From NCBI GenBank assembly GCA_037974665.1, contig CM075780.1, positions 55,407,594 to 55,471,593 of the forward strand: a DNA stretch of 64,000 nt, given 5' to 3'. Each line of letters begins with the position of its first letter. Within the stretch, counting starts at the first letter, position 1. A program made the translations under genes and the position numbers. Positions 1 through 12,841 of this stretch are shown piece by piece. The DNA comes from Ehretia macrophylla. Its lineage: Eukaryota > Streptophyta > Magnoliopsida > Boraginales > Ehretiaceae. The notes under the pieces were generated by a model that saw only the letters and a program-made list of their open reading frames with translations, was not told the origin of the DNA and ran no database searches.

Positions 1-560
1 TGACACTTACTTATCAAGTTGTTTCATTCTTTTCTTTTACCCTTCTTGTTTTGATTTTCTTAATGTGTCTTGCATGAAGACATTGCAAGATTTGGGTTTG
101 GGGGTGAGGGTAAAAGAAAAAGGGGCAACTACAATGTTGAATTGTAGAATAGTATAAATAATACCATCTTTTAAAAAAACTATGTTTTATTGGTGACATT
201 GAAGCTCTGTTATGCATGGGTAATACTTAGTTGATATTGAAATGTGCATGCGTGGATTAATTGTGCTATCTTAATTGGTGCATTGGCTCATTTCCTAGCT
301 ATGAATTCTATGGTAACTATTTTAGTAGTACTTTTATTCTATAATCGACATAAGGGTGTCTCATAGGCATAAAAGAATTGGTTACGTAAGCCTGTATTAG
401 ACTTGGTAGGACGTTTACTTGATTGTTGTTCTGTTGTGTTGAATTTTGAATTAGATCCTAGGTGCAATGTGTTCTTCTAGTAAAAAAAAGAGAGAAAAAA
501 GGAAACCAAAAAAAAAAGTGAATAAGTTGTTGAGGTGACTCGAGTAATTAGATCCGATTG

Positions 561-749
561 GTGCTCTTCACCTAATGCCCTAAACCTTAAGTGGTTGGGA
601 GTCATTGGTCGAAAGCTCATTAATTGGGTCCCAAGACAATATGAGAGTTTTTTATGGTTAAGAAACTCAAGCCATTAGATTTGAGGGGTGCTATTCACCT
701 GGTGCCTTAAACCTTAAGTGGTTGGGAGTCACTGATTGAAAACTCGTTA
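561..749. repeat. Imperfect direct repeat, 62-base units
   Basis: Two 62-base blocks, 561-622 and 688-749, share the core ACCTTAAGTGGTTGGGAGTC and match at most positions, with about 65 bases between them. Both open with GTGCT.TTCACCT. No open reading frame is conserved between the two. They sit in the 3' non-coding part of the Athila/Tat-like element. Confidence 0.8.
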
Positions 750-778
750 CATGGGGGACCTAACCGCTAGCAATGAAA

Positions 779-815
779 TAAAGGAAAAGAAAAGAAAAAA
801 AAAGAAAAAAAAATA
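779..815. repeat. A-rich low-complexity tract
   Basis: This is an almost pure A/G stretch (AAGGAAAAGAAAAG followed by A runs). It has no other structure. Confidence 0.8.
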
Positions 816-1200
816 TGTGTAGAGATAGTATGCAATAAATTAGGGGAACACAACTTGGACCTTGGTAAATAATTGGGATTTACCATGGGAGAATAGCAAA
901 TGGCGGAATTACTATAAGTCTAGCAAAATTTTGTGGAACCAATCTTGTGTCCCTAGGTGATAGCCTCATGTACTTAAATTGGACCAAAGAATTGGCACAA
1001 CTAGGTAAAGAGTAGGGAAGGTCATGGAGAAATTTGCCTATATACCATTTGCATGTGTTGTGTAGAAAATGTCTCATTATTAAATTTGTGTTTTCTTTTC
1101 TATTTCGTGCCATAATGTCATGATCTAAGAAATTTGGAGTGAATAGCGAGCTCTAAATTATTCTTTTGCTTGAGGACAAACAAATAGTGGATTTGGGGTG

Positions 1201-1602
1201 TGATGACTCCTTAATAATTGATGTAAAAACACACTTTCACAGTTAGTACATACTTGAATTTATAATAATTTGATCATTTTACAATATTTTGGTACAATAT
1301 AGATTCACATCAATAAAAAAAAAATTCAATGCAAAAATTGCGAAAACAAGTGGAATCGTGTGAGTAAACCATAGGCGATACAAAGTGAGTATTTCAATAT
1401 TAATATCTGCTCAATTGATGAAAGAATGTTGCACCATGATATTCTTCTCTTTGAGAAGGTTCCAACGCCACTGACGACGCGAAAATCCAACATCAAATGA
1501 TCAAGATATGACTCTTAGAAGATTGTATTGCAAAAGTACCCGCTCGAGCAGTTGTAATCCAGTGTGAATTAGCTTTAAACCCGCTCGAGCAGGTTGGCAA
1601 CC
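1201..1602 (+). mobile_element. Left part of Athila/Tat-like LTR
   Basis: The LTR begins TGATGACTCCTTAATAATTG straight after the purine tract. It is interrupted at 1602 by the copia element and resumes at 39377. It contains two GCTCGAGC palindromes (near 1542 and 1583); the copia insertion lies beside the second. Confidence 0.5.
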
Positions 1603-3992
1603 TGAAATTACTAGCCAACATTATAGATCGTATCACTACATGTACATATGTTGGTTTCAAGATTGAGAAAGACATGCATAGATAGCTTGCGATGGCCAAA
1701 AATGACTAGGCCAAATTTCAAAAATTTCTAGCTAACATCAACATATATTCTTTCATCCATGTCCATATACTAGTAAAGCTCATCAAAAGCATGTATATAT
1801 ATCAACAATATATATAGAGAATGGGTGGTACAAGGTATACCTCTTGTAGTCACCTTTGGAGAAGATGAAGATAAAAGACAAACCTTTGAACCCTTCTAAC
1901 TTGAAGGCCCTAGTTGGTCCACCAAGTATCCAAAGCTCTACCACCACTTGAAGATTGAATGTGTTAGTATATCGTCAAGCTTTTAAACTATGTATAAGTG
2001 TTACAAAGCAAAACAAGAAGCTATCCTTTTCTATAGCCTATGGCCGAAACTTGCAAGCCAAAAAGATAAAGTTTTCTTTGCTCTTTTTGTTGGTTATGTC
2101 GTGTGAGTGAAAGGCCTTACATGAGAGAGAAATATGTTATCATCTTATATTATAATAAGCTATCATCATAATAGATGACCAATCACATTTGTCATCCTTT
2201 TTGAGAAGTCATGCAAACCTTTTGATCTTAATGATTAGCTTTAAATGACAAAATGACTAACTTCTCTCTCCTCCATGGCTTTGCCGAAAAAATGCAAGTG
2301 GATAGACAGAGAATGTTGTCATCCATTATTATATACATATAACATACTCATATAAATATATATATAATCTTACTTTAATAGATGGCCAATCAAAATTGTT
2401 TTCTTCTAAAGTAAAATCCATGCAAATCCTAGAATTGTAATCATTACAATCCAAAGGTAACTTTATTCTCTCTCTTGACAGTTGGCAAAAAGGTTCTATC
2501 ATAAAAAACAATAGTCAAGATTCTTTTGTCTTTATTCAAAAGTTAATCCTATCCATCCATTTCAAATTCAAATGACTAGGATTGATGACATGGACAATTC
2601 TAATCATCAATCTCTACATGCATATGCCACATGTAAATATATAGTAATTAATTTGCAATTCACCTTTTGACAACTAGGATGATGACGTGGCATTTCTCAA
2701 ATTACATCATCATAACACAAATATAATATATAAACTCCTTTATATACATAATTTTTGCCTATTCTAATCTCTATTAGAATTAATACATTGAAACTACTTT
2801 TCAATAATCACAGTTTGGCCCCAAAAGTTTTGATAATTACAATTTGACCCTAAAACTTTCCAAAATTACACTTTTGGCCCAAATACCAACATAGATGACT
2901 CTTAACCCCTTAAAGCCACCTACTACATTATACAAGCCTTCGATGAACTTATTCATTAACTTATTAGTGCGTGACATTCTAGATTCATAACCGTGTACCG
3001 ATGAAGGACTAATAAACCTCCTTATCTATTTTGGAAATGTCTTTGTCATTTATCAAAATACCCTCATGCTCATTAGTGATATACTAGCAACGAACGTACC
3101 ATGAGAATGTAAATGATAATAAAGACGACATCTTTTATGAATCCATTTAACCATCAAGAATTAGCGTGCAGTCTGATCATTCTATTAAGAATGCCCTGAT
3201 CAGGAAAGGATCATGAAATAGTTAAGTCCATCTCTGATACTATGTATAAATCTGAATCGGTAAAATGAGAGATAACTACCATGGAAAAACCCATTTCCAT
3301 CACTTTATACTCACATTGGCCAACGACTTCCTCGTTTAATGACCAATCTCATATATCATAGAACATCGCCTCATGCCGGAGGTTAATATATCTTATCTTG
3401 ACAATTACCTGTCGGTTCATACCACAACACTAAAATGCGAAAGGCCGTAACCCACCTTATGGAAGACGGGCATTTTCCAGACACAATATTTAGCCCCTGA
3501 TATAACCGACAGTCGTAATTTCTCAACTTTGAGGATTAATATGTACAATTCTCAACTAAATAGTAAACTATTAACCTGAAATCATGCAGTTTACTATTTA
3601 TTGTCACATTCAATGATTTGTACACTAACGATCACTCATATGTTTATTAGTCTACATCATCATGTTGTTCTGGCATTTCGCACACCATCCTTTATCATTA
3701 ACATCAATATGTTAATCTATGATAACCCATACTCAATTATTCTAGTCCCGGTTGAATATTCTGAAGGGCTATCAATCGATTCTTAATGTTTATTATATTG
3801 AAGAAAAAGTACAAAATATCCTAAACTCTTTTAGAATATTTTTTTCTCGGATAAGCATTAGGGACATATTCATATCGAAGCAGAGAATATGAATATCCTA
3901 CAAATAACATAGTGTATAAAAAACGTAAACATCTCCTTATTAAGCCCTAATAAGGTCATCTCAAACTATAGTATTAGGGCATATCCCCAGCA
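1603..3992 (-). repeat. copia 3' LTR
   Basis: About 2.39 kb. On the plus strand it opens TGAAATTACTAGCC and closes TATCCCCAGCA, so on the element strand it begins TGCTGGGGATA, a usual copia LTR start. It aligns end to end with the split copy at 11096-39371. By eye it differs from that copy by about 2 percent over the first 900 bases and by about 7-10 percent over the rest. Confidence 0.9.
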
Positions 3993-4006
3993 ATCTCCCA
4001 CTTGCA
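3993..4006 (-). promoter_or_regulatory. copia polypurine tract
   Basis: The minus strand reads TGCAAGTGGGAGAT immediately before the LTR start TGCTGGGG. This is the usual copia plus-strand priming site. Confidence 0.75.
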
Positions 4007-5779
4007 CTAATGCTATCAGCCATAGGATCTAGTGCATTGTACATTCGTATCAACATACTCATCTTCTCCAAGATGGTGATCAACTGCAACTATCTTTACA
4101 AAATCAGTGGTAAAACTATAGCGGCATCTATAGGAACCTATTATGTTATATCATTTTCTATCAAGAAAGACATTCTTGAATTGACTCTTTTCATGTTCGG
4201 ACTCTTGATAAGATCTGGTTCTTTTAAGCTTGTGCAAAAAGTCTCTATAATAGTTACCATATCATATGATATCGACTACCATCAATAGACAGAACCACAC
4301 AATATCTAAACATCATAAAAGTCAAGTAGCACCTTGGCTTAAATAATAACATAACGATTACTTATTATTATTCGGAACTCTTTCCAATAACTCTTAAATC
4401 CATTATATATATTTTTATCCCTTTTTAGTGAATTCTTCACTAAGAACTTCATTATAAGCATAAACCTTAAAATTCTGGGTTATAGTTCATGTAGAGATCA
4501 TTATAACAATAATATCAATAGAACTTATATGTATTCTCTCCGATATCTATCATGTAACTCATTGCATCATATCATGCCAAGTACTTGCCATTGCATTAAA
4601 GGAGAATGCAAACAGCGAAATGATTAGGTGCAAAAACCAATTGCAACCTTTCTTTAATAGCCAGAAGGAAATCGACAAGAAAAGACGGATACCTTGTCAT
4701 TGAGACAAGATAACATAATTTCTTAGATTCCTCCATCTCAAAGAAAACTTTAAGATCGTGACTGGGTGTACTGGTCGTGAGAAAACAATCAATCATATCA
4801 TTGTGCTTCATATATATTATTCTTACAAGACATGATTGGTTTACCCAAGAAATACAACATGATATAAAATCTGGTTGGACTTTGGCAAACAAAGGTATTA
4901 TAAATTCACAAGATTTGTTAAGGGCATGAACTCCCACTAACTTTTCTTATAAATTTAGATATCACCTTCATTTATTAATGAAAACGATCTCTATCTTTTC
5001 ATTCTAATACTTTCTTTATCCAATTCATCATAGTTACCTTTCTCTAAAGAAACTATGCATGAAGGAGTTTAAATTCTATTTTAGCCATAGAATTAAAACA
5101 TCGTAGAAGTTTAAAATCAATTTGAAAGATCTTGGTGATAAAAGATGCATTCTCTATTCTTCTTTTATAACCCAACATATTCTGGACAAGTCTCATGCTC
5201 CATTTCATTCAATTATTTATTTGAACAAACTCTTTTGCCAAAAAGATTTATTAATCTATCAAACTCATTTGAATAGACATATAGAAGAATTCAAGTCTTT
5301 AACTCTTGACCATTTCAAAGTTCAAGAAATTATATGTACGATTTGGTATTTAGCCATTTCATTAAATGCTAAAAAATAAATATTCGAGTTTGAAGACATT
5401 CTTTCTTCCAATACGCATTCCGACCATTACCATTAATGAAAGATATATAAAATGCCAATCATTTCTTACAAATGATCAATTCCAAAATTATCCGTAGTCA
5501 GATAAGATTGATAATAATCACTATTATTTCTAAAGAAGTACTCAAACTTATCCAAACATTTATAAACATTTTTCAAAATTGGGATCACATATAAAGCCGA
5601 TCTAAAATATCCAAATCATGCATAAATGGGGTCTACTACTCAATCCCCTCCGGATGAGAAATCTCCTGGTAAGAATGCCACAGGCCGGCTCCTTCTATGT
5701 ATCCTCCTCCTCTTCTTCCTCTTAATGTTTCTGTTTTGGCTCGGCTCAGCCACAAAAGGAGATGATTCAACATAGGGAT
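4007..5779 (-). mobile_element. copia internal region downstream of gag, no gene recognised
   Basis: About 1.8 kb of AT-rich sequence lies between gag and the polypurine tract, where a full copia element would end its pol. The longest frames (for example minus 4596-4937 and plus 5122-5379) show no integrase, reverse transcriptase or RNase H motif. They also have biased, repetitive composition, and I take them as chance. Next to gag the minus strand encodes a short stretch rich in arginine and lysine (about 5690-5720). Confidence 0.55.
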
Positions 5780-6392
5780 CGGGTGCTGTACCCAAATCAA
5801 GATTCTACCAGCTAGTCAGAACATTTGGCAACTCATTCAGTGTGACCTCAATTCTATGTACGTGAAAGTCCAAGATCAAGGGAGAGTAAGATGATGGAAG
5901 AGACTGCAAGATCAAGTCTACTTGAAGTCGGGGGTCCATGACGAAACCAAATGCTTCCAGTTGAGTTACCAAGTAAATCATCATGAGGCAGTGCTAGCTC
6001 ACGTCACCACCCTCTTCAAGTCTCATACTAAAAAGCTCACGGGTCAACTAGAATCTCATGGACTGATTGCGTTCGCCAAAGGATTCCTCCAAACAATGAA
6101 TGATATCTACGAAATGAGGCAGCCCTTCATAGAATCATCGCAGATCATCACTCATTGATAAAAGAATGTATCCCCTAGCACGCATGTCATCCTGGACCCA
6201 TTTATAGTAAGTGATCTTGTCAGTCTCGGATGCAGTCTCATCCATAGGAGCAAATGTCAGGACATCCAGAATATACTCAATTCTCTCAAATCGGAGGACT
6301 ACCCTTAAAATTTTATACCATTTCTCGAAGTTTGATCCAATTAAATAATCATGATTAAGGATGGACAAAATAGGATTTATGAATGAAACCAT
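5780..6392 (-). pseudogene. gag: copia-type gag remnant
   Basis: The capsid protein of a Ty1/copia element would form the virus-like particle. The amino end, from a methionine at 6392, holds the motif L.GSNFEKWYKILRVVLRF followed by Y.KW..DD..A.GYIL.SMSDDL. The later part carries MDPRLQVDLILQSLPSSYS. Both are hallmarks of the plant copia gag (UBN2/gag_pre family). A short basic stretch follows; I saw no CCHC zinc knuckle and no pol after it. The gene is broken in a few places. It is the only gene of the element that I recognise. Confidence 0.8.
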
Positions 6393-6593
6393 TGTAAATA
6401 AACTGCAGAAAAAGTAAATATAACATAACGTAAGATTGCAGGCTAACAAGAATTTATGTAAAGCTATTAAATTGCAAGATAAAATAGCTACTCCCACTAT
6501 TTGTTTTAAATCTCATACTCCCTAAATGAGAAAACATGAATCCATGAGAATACTCTAAGTAGGATGACCAAGTTCTTATGATCCCATGTATTT

Positions 6594-6816
6594 CTCAAAC
6601 CTTTGTGGTTATAATTGAAATACAAGTAACAAATGTCAACAATGCTTTGTTGTCTATTTCTCTAAATAGGGTATGATCTACTTTAGTCCCTAAATAACTT
6701 GATCTCAAACCTTTGTAGTTATAATTGATTAGGTGATCTAGTTAGATTGTACCCGCCATTACTTAGTTATCCGACAAATTGAATCAATAACCTCAAGCCT
6801 TTGTGGTTATAATTGG
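6594..6816 (-). repeat. Three copies of a 25-base motif in the copia leader
   Basis: The motif CTCAA.CCTTTGT.GTTATAATTG occurs at 6594-6618, 6704-6728 and 6792-6816, with spacings of about 110 and 88 bases. It lies in the untranslated leader just upstream of gag on the element strand. Confidence 0.75.
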
Positions 6817-7551
6817 CCGTTAGATTTTGGAAGATAACCACATTTCTATGTTTCATTTTAGCGATTTTAATAAACTTACTTTGAAACAAATCCTCTACCT
6901 TTGGGTAAGAATGATCATATTCATTTAGGTCTTATTAAATATCCTAGGATGGCGGAAGACTACGATAAACTCCTTTTACCATTTTAGAAAATATAATATT
7001 TGTTTGCACGTAGAGAGTTAATATAATCTCATCAAATCATAAAGCGTTCAACATACTATAAGCTAATAATCACAATTATAGCAATTTAAATAGTATGAAT
7101 GCAAAGATATATTGTCATGCCCCAACTCGACCCCTCCTACGATCAGTTAGGATGCAACAGAATTTCGGCAGCATAACGACAGTAACATGAACATCAGGGC
7201 TCTAAACCAACCCTTAAGAGCAGCATACATCAAACTCCCTAAATCACCAACCAACTTCACAAACAAATTAACAACATACAACGCAACCACTTCATACATT
7301 AAACATTCTTTCATCAACTCTTTCATAGTTACGCGCCTCCGTTCCAACATAATACATTTACTATATAACATACACTTCCAAAATAGATTATAGCCCACCT
7401 AGCAACCTAATCATGTTCCAAAACAAGATTACTAAGCTAGCAACATTTAATCTACTATCTTTACAACATCTTATATAACATGAACTTTTAAGTGAAATAC
7501 AAGACAACTAAGTTTAATATACAATATAACAAAAGAGTACAACATCATAAA

Positions 7552-7653
7552 TCAGGGACAAGACTCTGGCACATAGGACTCGTCCACATATGGCACATTA
7601 TCCTCCTCTGGAGGCACGTACCCGTAATCTGGATCGGTAACACCTGTATACAT
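7552..7653 (-). CDS. Short conserved ORF in Tekay LTR, copy 1 (33 codons)
   Basis: The ORF starts at the ATG of TGCATG about 20 bases after the TATA box and ends at TGA. The peptide opens MYTG and has the core DYGYVPPEED then NVPYVDESYVPES, ending CP. The same frame occurs in four other LTRs of the family in this window. This solo copy is the most diverged of the five, yet its core differs from the others almost only at third codon positions (for example CCA/CCT, TAT/TAC, GAC/GAT, TCC/TCT). The product would be acidic, with no domain I know. Whether it is translated is unknown. Confidence 0.45.
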   Translation of the reverse strand: MYTGVTDPDYGYVPPEEDNVPYVDESYVPESCP

Positions 7654-7670
7654 GCAATAATTGAGAGTGA

Positions 7671-7681
7671 GCTTATATAAA
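7671..7681 (-). promoter_or_regulatory. LTR TATA box, solo copy
   Basis: The minus strand reads TTTATATAAGC, followed by CTCACTCTC. The same block occurs in all LTRs of this family, about 20-30 bases ahead of the short conserved ORF. Confidence 0.6.
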
Positions 7682-9664
7682 ACAAGCCCAGTGAGGATTC
7701 GATAGATCTCTAACAGTATTTACTATACTCCTTGGAAATCATCCTTTGAGCAGTAAACACACAATGAACATCAATAACATTATAAATGCAACAATAGCAA
7801 TAACTGTAAACACACAATAAGGATACGATACATTTGCTGATGAAGCTCCATACACCATTCAATGCTCATCAACTCCTCCAAACTCAATGACACAAACCTG
7901 AGGTACCTTGACCTAGACCCACACCCCATGGCCTCTCCGCCCATGCGAGATAGGGATTAGCCATGATAATTGTGCTCACAGCCCAGGATGCTTCCTGATG
8001 TGACATAACATTATCAAAGCTCACAACAATGGGACTCAATACGAGAAGTCAACAACATTGGTTGCCCGACTCCCGACTCCTGACTCCCAACTCCCGACTC
8101 ATAATAACAATAACAATTAGTTAACAATATAACACCCCGGATTAACCCCGAGCGTGCTCCTCACGGTTTTGTATCAATAATCAATAATCAATTAATCTGT
8201 ATTTCAACAATCAATTAAACAACATTTAACAATCAACAACTATATAATCGTAAAACAATTAAGTTAGATGACAATGTAGGCCATCCAACTCAACATGCAT
8301 TAAACACACAACCAAACCCTAGTCTAACCATCAACAACTCACAATTCAATCACTTAAACACCACCCAAACATCTAAAGGCATAATTCAACATTTTAAAGA
8401 AAGACATCCCGAACTTCTAAAAGTCATAACTTACATTCTACTAATCCAATAACCTCCAAACCAATTTCTATCACTCACCCACTCAATCAACAACATTAGT
8501 CCCCTCAGAAACCAACCATAATCCGTCCAAATCATGACCAACAACCCTAAAACCCTAATGCGTCAAGGCTGAAATTTCTGGATTTTCACACCGACATCAC
8601 AATCAAAATTTTGGCATTACAACATTACTATCACGTATTTAACAAACTTTTACAAGCTAACAGCAATCGATTCCAACCGCCACAACTCCAGATATTCAAC
8701 AAATAGCCAACAACTCAACTTTTAATACCCGAAAAATAAAATTCATGCTACAACGGTTCAAATCTTATATAAACACATATAAACAATCCTTAGCATGCAC
8801 TGAGCAATAATATAACATCAATTCAACATTCTAACGGTTCAAAATTCAATTATACGCAAAAACATAAAAATGACATTTTGAGATCTAGAATTTTTCTCTC
8901 ACCTTTGATGTTGTTTGATGCAAGAAATGTGTTGAATAGATGCCCAACAAGCAAGAACAAACTTTGATTCAAGTGCAAAGGCTTTGTATTGCAAATTATA
9001 AGAGAAAAATTGAGCAAAAATCAAGCTAAAATGGCCTTGGTGGTTTCAGCCATGTGTGTGTGTGTTTGTGGTGTTTTGAGTTTTGTTTTGTGAGCTATTT
9101 TAGTATATTAGGCATATATAAGCTTGGTCAAATAAAATAAAAGAAAGTCAAAGGTGGAAACTAGTTAGTTTATTTAGTATTTTTAGTGTTTTCTTGTCTT
9201 TTAATTTAGTTTCTTGACTATTTCTTGCTCAAACATTAAATTAACACTTAGACTAATTCTAGATAATTTATTTTAGGTGACGAAGAGTTTTACATTCAAA
9301 CATTTCTACCCGAGTCGGCTTAAAACTCGATTTTTGCAAAAGAAAATATAAAAACCTTTAAAATTCCAAAACCGATTCAAAATCCGTTTTAATCAAACAC
9401 GGGTCTATTAATACCCGAGGACTAGGTTTTAAAATGTTTAAAACACCCTTGTAAAACTTATAGAGGACAGGTGTTCAAAATACTATTCACTAAAACCAGC
9501 GATAAAATTTCTAGTGGCGATTTTGATAAAAATTTCATGATTGCACATATAGCATGTATTAGGAATATAAATCACATATTTAGCCCATTCTAATTCATAT
9601 AACACAAAAACAGGTCAAATCACGCAAATCGAAGTAAAGACAAAAACTGGAGTTTCATATATAT

Positions 9665-11080
9665 GAATGGTGGATCATGGGCTTGACTTTTGTGCTTAAG
9701 AAATAAAACTACTCTATTTAAAAGATCCTCAACACTTTGAAATCTTCATTGGGTCTCCAACTCCTTGAAAAAGTCCATTGGGCCTTTTTCAAGCTTTCTC
9801 TTTGAAAAATTACATAGAAGTCCTCACTACATAATTCTCTCAAAAAGCAAAAATAAAATTGAGATTTATATCTCAAATTACAGCCCAACAACTTTTGACC
9901 CTAAACCTCAAGTCCATGATCAACTTCACCATTCTCAAAATAATAAATATGCATGATTATTCATATCTAATATATAATAATCAACATACAAATTGCTAGC
10001 ATTCAAGTTTAATCTACTCATCAAACATGAAAAATTAAACTAAACCAATATCTCTTTACATAATTATAAAACGCCTTTGATTAATGCAAGTCATGATCGC
10101 CCATTAATTGATAACTCATTATAATTAATAATATTCACATCTAAGTCCAAAACTTAAAGAAAAACACAAGTCCACGGCCCATTAGCATAAAGTGGCCCAA
10201 TAGGTTAAAATCAAGCACAAGTAGATGTACATAAGGCCCAAGCCCAAATCCATATGCCTTTTAAGGCCCTCATACATTAAATATAGCCCAATAGTCCTCT
10301 AAAATATCATATTAAATTATGATCATCTTTTATCTATCTTAAGATTTAGAAATATTCTCAATACAACATATTAGATTATTTCTAATTTTAAGATAAGATA
10401 ACTATGGCCATTAAATTACATGAAAGCCATTTTGCCATTTTAAAAGACACAATGAAAAATTGCATTCTTGACTATTAAACACCTTTAATCATCAAGTAGT
10501 CACCAACTTTAATCATATGCATGATCAAATTAAAATAAGCTTAAAACTACTTTTAAACTTTCATTCTAACACATGCATATAATAAACACTAACTCATTGA
10601 GTGTTTCAAGGCAACTACAAACAACATTATGTGTCCATCAAAAACAAAAATACTTTCCTTATGCATGTGTATTTTCGGCCAACACAAAAGGAACAAACTA
10701 GACTAGTTTTTCTAAAGTTTAACTTTTATACATGCAAGAGAAATCCCTTTTTAACATGAACCTTTTCAACATAGTCTTTTATCCAAGTCTAATGTCAACA
10801 TGCAAAGACCAAATACAGCATTGTCTCTACATCTAAGCTCATAAAACAAGAAGACAAAACATCTCAAGCAAGTTTGTGAATTTCGGCCATCATAAATTAC
10901 TGGTAGAAACATGCATGTTCAAAGTTTAACTCATACATTCAAGATCTTCATTCACATGGAAGATCCATCATGAGCTACCAACATGCAAAACACTAAAGCC
11001 AACAAACTCTATTTTTTCATGTAAACACACGACATTCACACAAAATGGACACAAGCTAGTCATATGGACATGCAAACAAA
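9665..11080 (-). mobile_element. copia leader region, non-coding
   Basis: About 1.4 kb lies between the solo LTR and the primer site. With 6393-7112 it makes a leader of about 2 kb upstream of gag, long for a copia element. I see no conserved frame. Several GGCCCAA-type blocks occur at 10,190-10,300, but nothing that I can name. Confidence 0.5.
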
Positions 11081-11093
11081 GGCTCTGATACCA
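11081..11093 (-). promoter_or_regulatory. copia primer-binding site (initiator tRNA-Met)
   Basis: The minus strand reads TGGTATCAGAGCC, complementary to the 3' end of initiator tRNA-Met, two bases from the LTR edge at 11096. Confidence 0.85.
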
Positions 11094-11095
11094 CT

Positions 11096-12228
11096 TGAAA
11101 GTACTAGCCAACATTATAGATCGTATCATTACATGTACATATGTTGGTTTCAAGATTGAGAAAGGCATGCATAGATAGCTTGCTAGGGCCAAAAATGACT
11201 AGGCCAAATTTCAAAAATTTCTAGCTAACATCAACATATATTCTTTCATCCATGTCCATATACTAGTAAAGCTCATCAAAAGCATGTATATATATCAACA
11301 ATATATATAGAGAATGGGTTACAAGGTATACCTCTTGTAGTCACCTTTGGAGAAGATGAAGATAGAAGACAAACCTTTGAACCCTTCTAACTTGAAGGCC
11401 CTAGTTGGTCCACCAAGTATCCAAAGCTCTACCACCACTTGAAGATTGAATGTGTTAGTATATCGTCAAGATTTTAAACTATGTATAAGTGTTACAAAGC
11501 AAAACAAGAAAGCTATCCTTTTCTATAGCCTATGGCCGAAACTTGCAAGCCAAAAAGATAAAGTTTTCTTTGCTCTTTTTGTTGGTTATGTCGTCTGAGT
11601 GAAAGGCCTTACATGAGAGAGAAATATGTTATCATCTTATATTATAATAAGCTATCATCATAATAGATGACCAATCACATTTGTCACCCTTTTTGAGAAG
11701 TCATGCAAACCTTTTGATCTTAATGATTAGCTTTAAATGATAAAATGACTAACTTCTCTCTCCTCCATGGCTTTGCCGAAAAAATGCAAGTGGATGGAGA
11801 GAGAATGTTGTCATCCATTATTATATATATATAACATACTCATATAAATATATATATAATCTTACTTTAATAGATAGCCAATCAAAATTGCTTTCTTCTA
11901 AATTAAAAGTCATGCAAATCGTAGAATTGTAATCATTACAATCCAAAGGTAACTTTATTCTCTCTCTTGACACTTGGCAAAAAGGTTCTATCATTAAGAG
12001 CAATGGTCAAGATTCTTTTGTCTTTATTCAAAAGTTCATCCTATCCATCCATTTCAAATTCAAATGACTAGGATTGATGACATTTACAATCCTAGTCATC
12101 AATCTCTACATGCATATGCCACATGTAAATATCTAGTCATTAATTTGCAATTCACCTTTTGACAACTAAGATGATGATGTGACATTTCTCAAATTACATC
12201 ATCATAACACATATATAATGTATAAACT

Positions 12229-12288
<60 letters not shown>

Positions 12289-12429
12289 TTCCCATTCTAA
12301 TCTCTATTAGAATTAATACATTGGAACTACTTTTCAATATTCACAGTTTGGCCCCAAAAGTTTTGGTAAATACAATTTGACCCCAAAACTTTTCAAAATT
12401 ACACTTTTGGCTCAAATACCAATATAGAT
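11096..12429 (-). repeat. copia 5' LTR, segment 1 of 4
   Basis: It aligns with 1603-2895 of the 3' LTR. The first 900 bases are about 98 percent alike and the remainder about 93-96 percent. It is cut at TAGAT by the 12430-20057 element. Confidence 0.9.
12232..12282. repeat. (TA)n microsatellite inside copia 5' LTR
   Basis: About 25 TA units. The matching place in the 3' LTR (about 2740) has only a few TA-like bases (TTTATATACATAA), so the tract grew in one LTR after the two were made. Confidence 0.9.
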
Positions 12430-12841
12430 TGTCACACCCCAACTCGACCCCTCCTATAATCAGCCAGGATGCAACGGAATTTTGGCAGTATAACGACAGT
12501 AAATAGGATACCGAGGTCCTAAACCAACCTCAATAGAACAACATTCATTAACTCCACCACCATTCAACAAATAACTCCTCAATAAATACAACATACATCA
12601 TAACTATATTACACAATAATCATTCCTCGTTATACGCCTCCGTTCCAACGTAATACATAAACCTTAATATACAATACAAAAACATATTGAGCCAATCTAG
12701 CAACCTAATCATAAACAAAAGAAAGGCTACTAAGACAACATCAACTAATTCATTAACTTAACAACATCTTATACATTATAAACTACAAAGCAGATAAAAG
12801 TCTACTAAGTTAATGTACAAGATAATAAAACATGTACGACA

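Larger units (their letters stand above)
1..1200 (+). mobile_element. 3' internal end of an Athila/Tat-like Ty3/gypsy element
   Basis: No coding domain is recognisable here. The assignment rests on the last 45 bases: a TTGCTTGAGGACAAACAAA block followed by the purine-rich run GTGGATTTGGGGTG, directly before a TGATGACTCC LTR start at 1201. A 'cttgaggacaagcaaa' block before the polypurine tract is a hallmark of plant Athila and Tat elements, and a related block ends the Athila copy at about 48,640. The rest is AT-rich non-coding sequence with a duplicated block (561-749) and an A-rich tract. The element enters from outside the window, so its other parts are unseen. The lineage (Athila versus Tat) is not settled. 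Confidence 0.5.
7113..9659 (-). mobile_element. Solo LTR of a Tekay-type chromovirus
   Basis: One LTR of about 2.55 kb opens TGTCATGCCCCAACTCGACC and closes GGAGTTTCATA. It is flanked by the 5-bp target repeat TATAT (7108-7112 and 9660-9664). It is homologous along its length to the LTRs of the 12430-20057 and 20342-28715 elements. There is no internal region, so it arose by LTR-LTR recombination. It sits in the leader of the copia element and is therefore younger than it. Confidence 0.9.

Noticed and set aside
3601-5379. Plus-strand frames at 3601-3786, 4010-4288 and 5122-5379 as possible genes
   Set aside because: They lie in a copia LTR and its non-coding internal region. The first has no intact counterpart in the other LTR copy, and none shows a motif.
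11081-11093. tRNA gene at TGGTATCAGAGC matches (also 17557, 22774, 36232)
   Set aside because: Only the 3' end complement is present, always at an LTR edge. These are primer-binding sites, with no cloverleaf around them.
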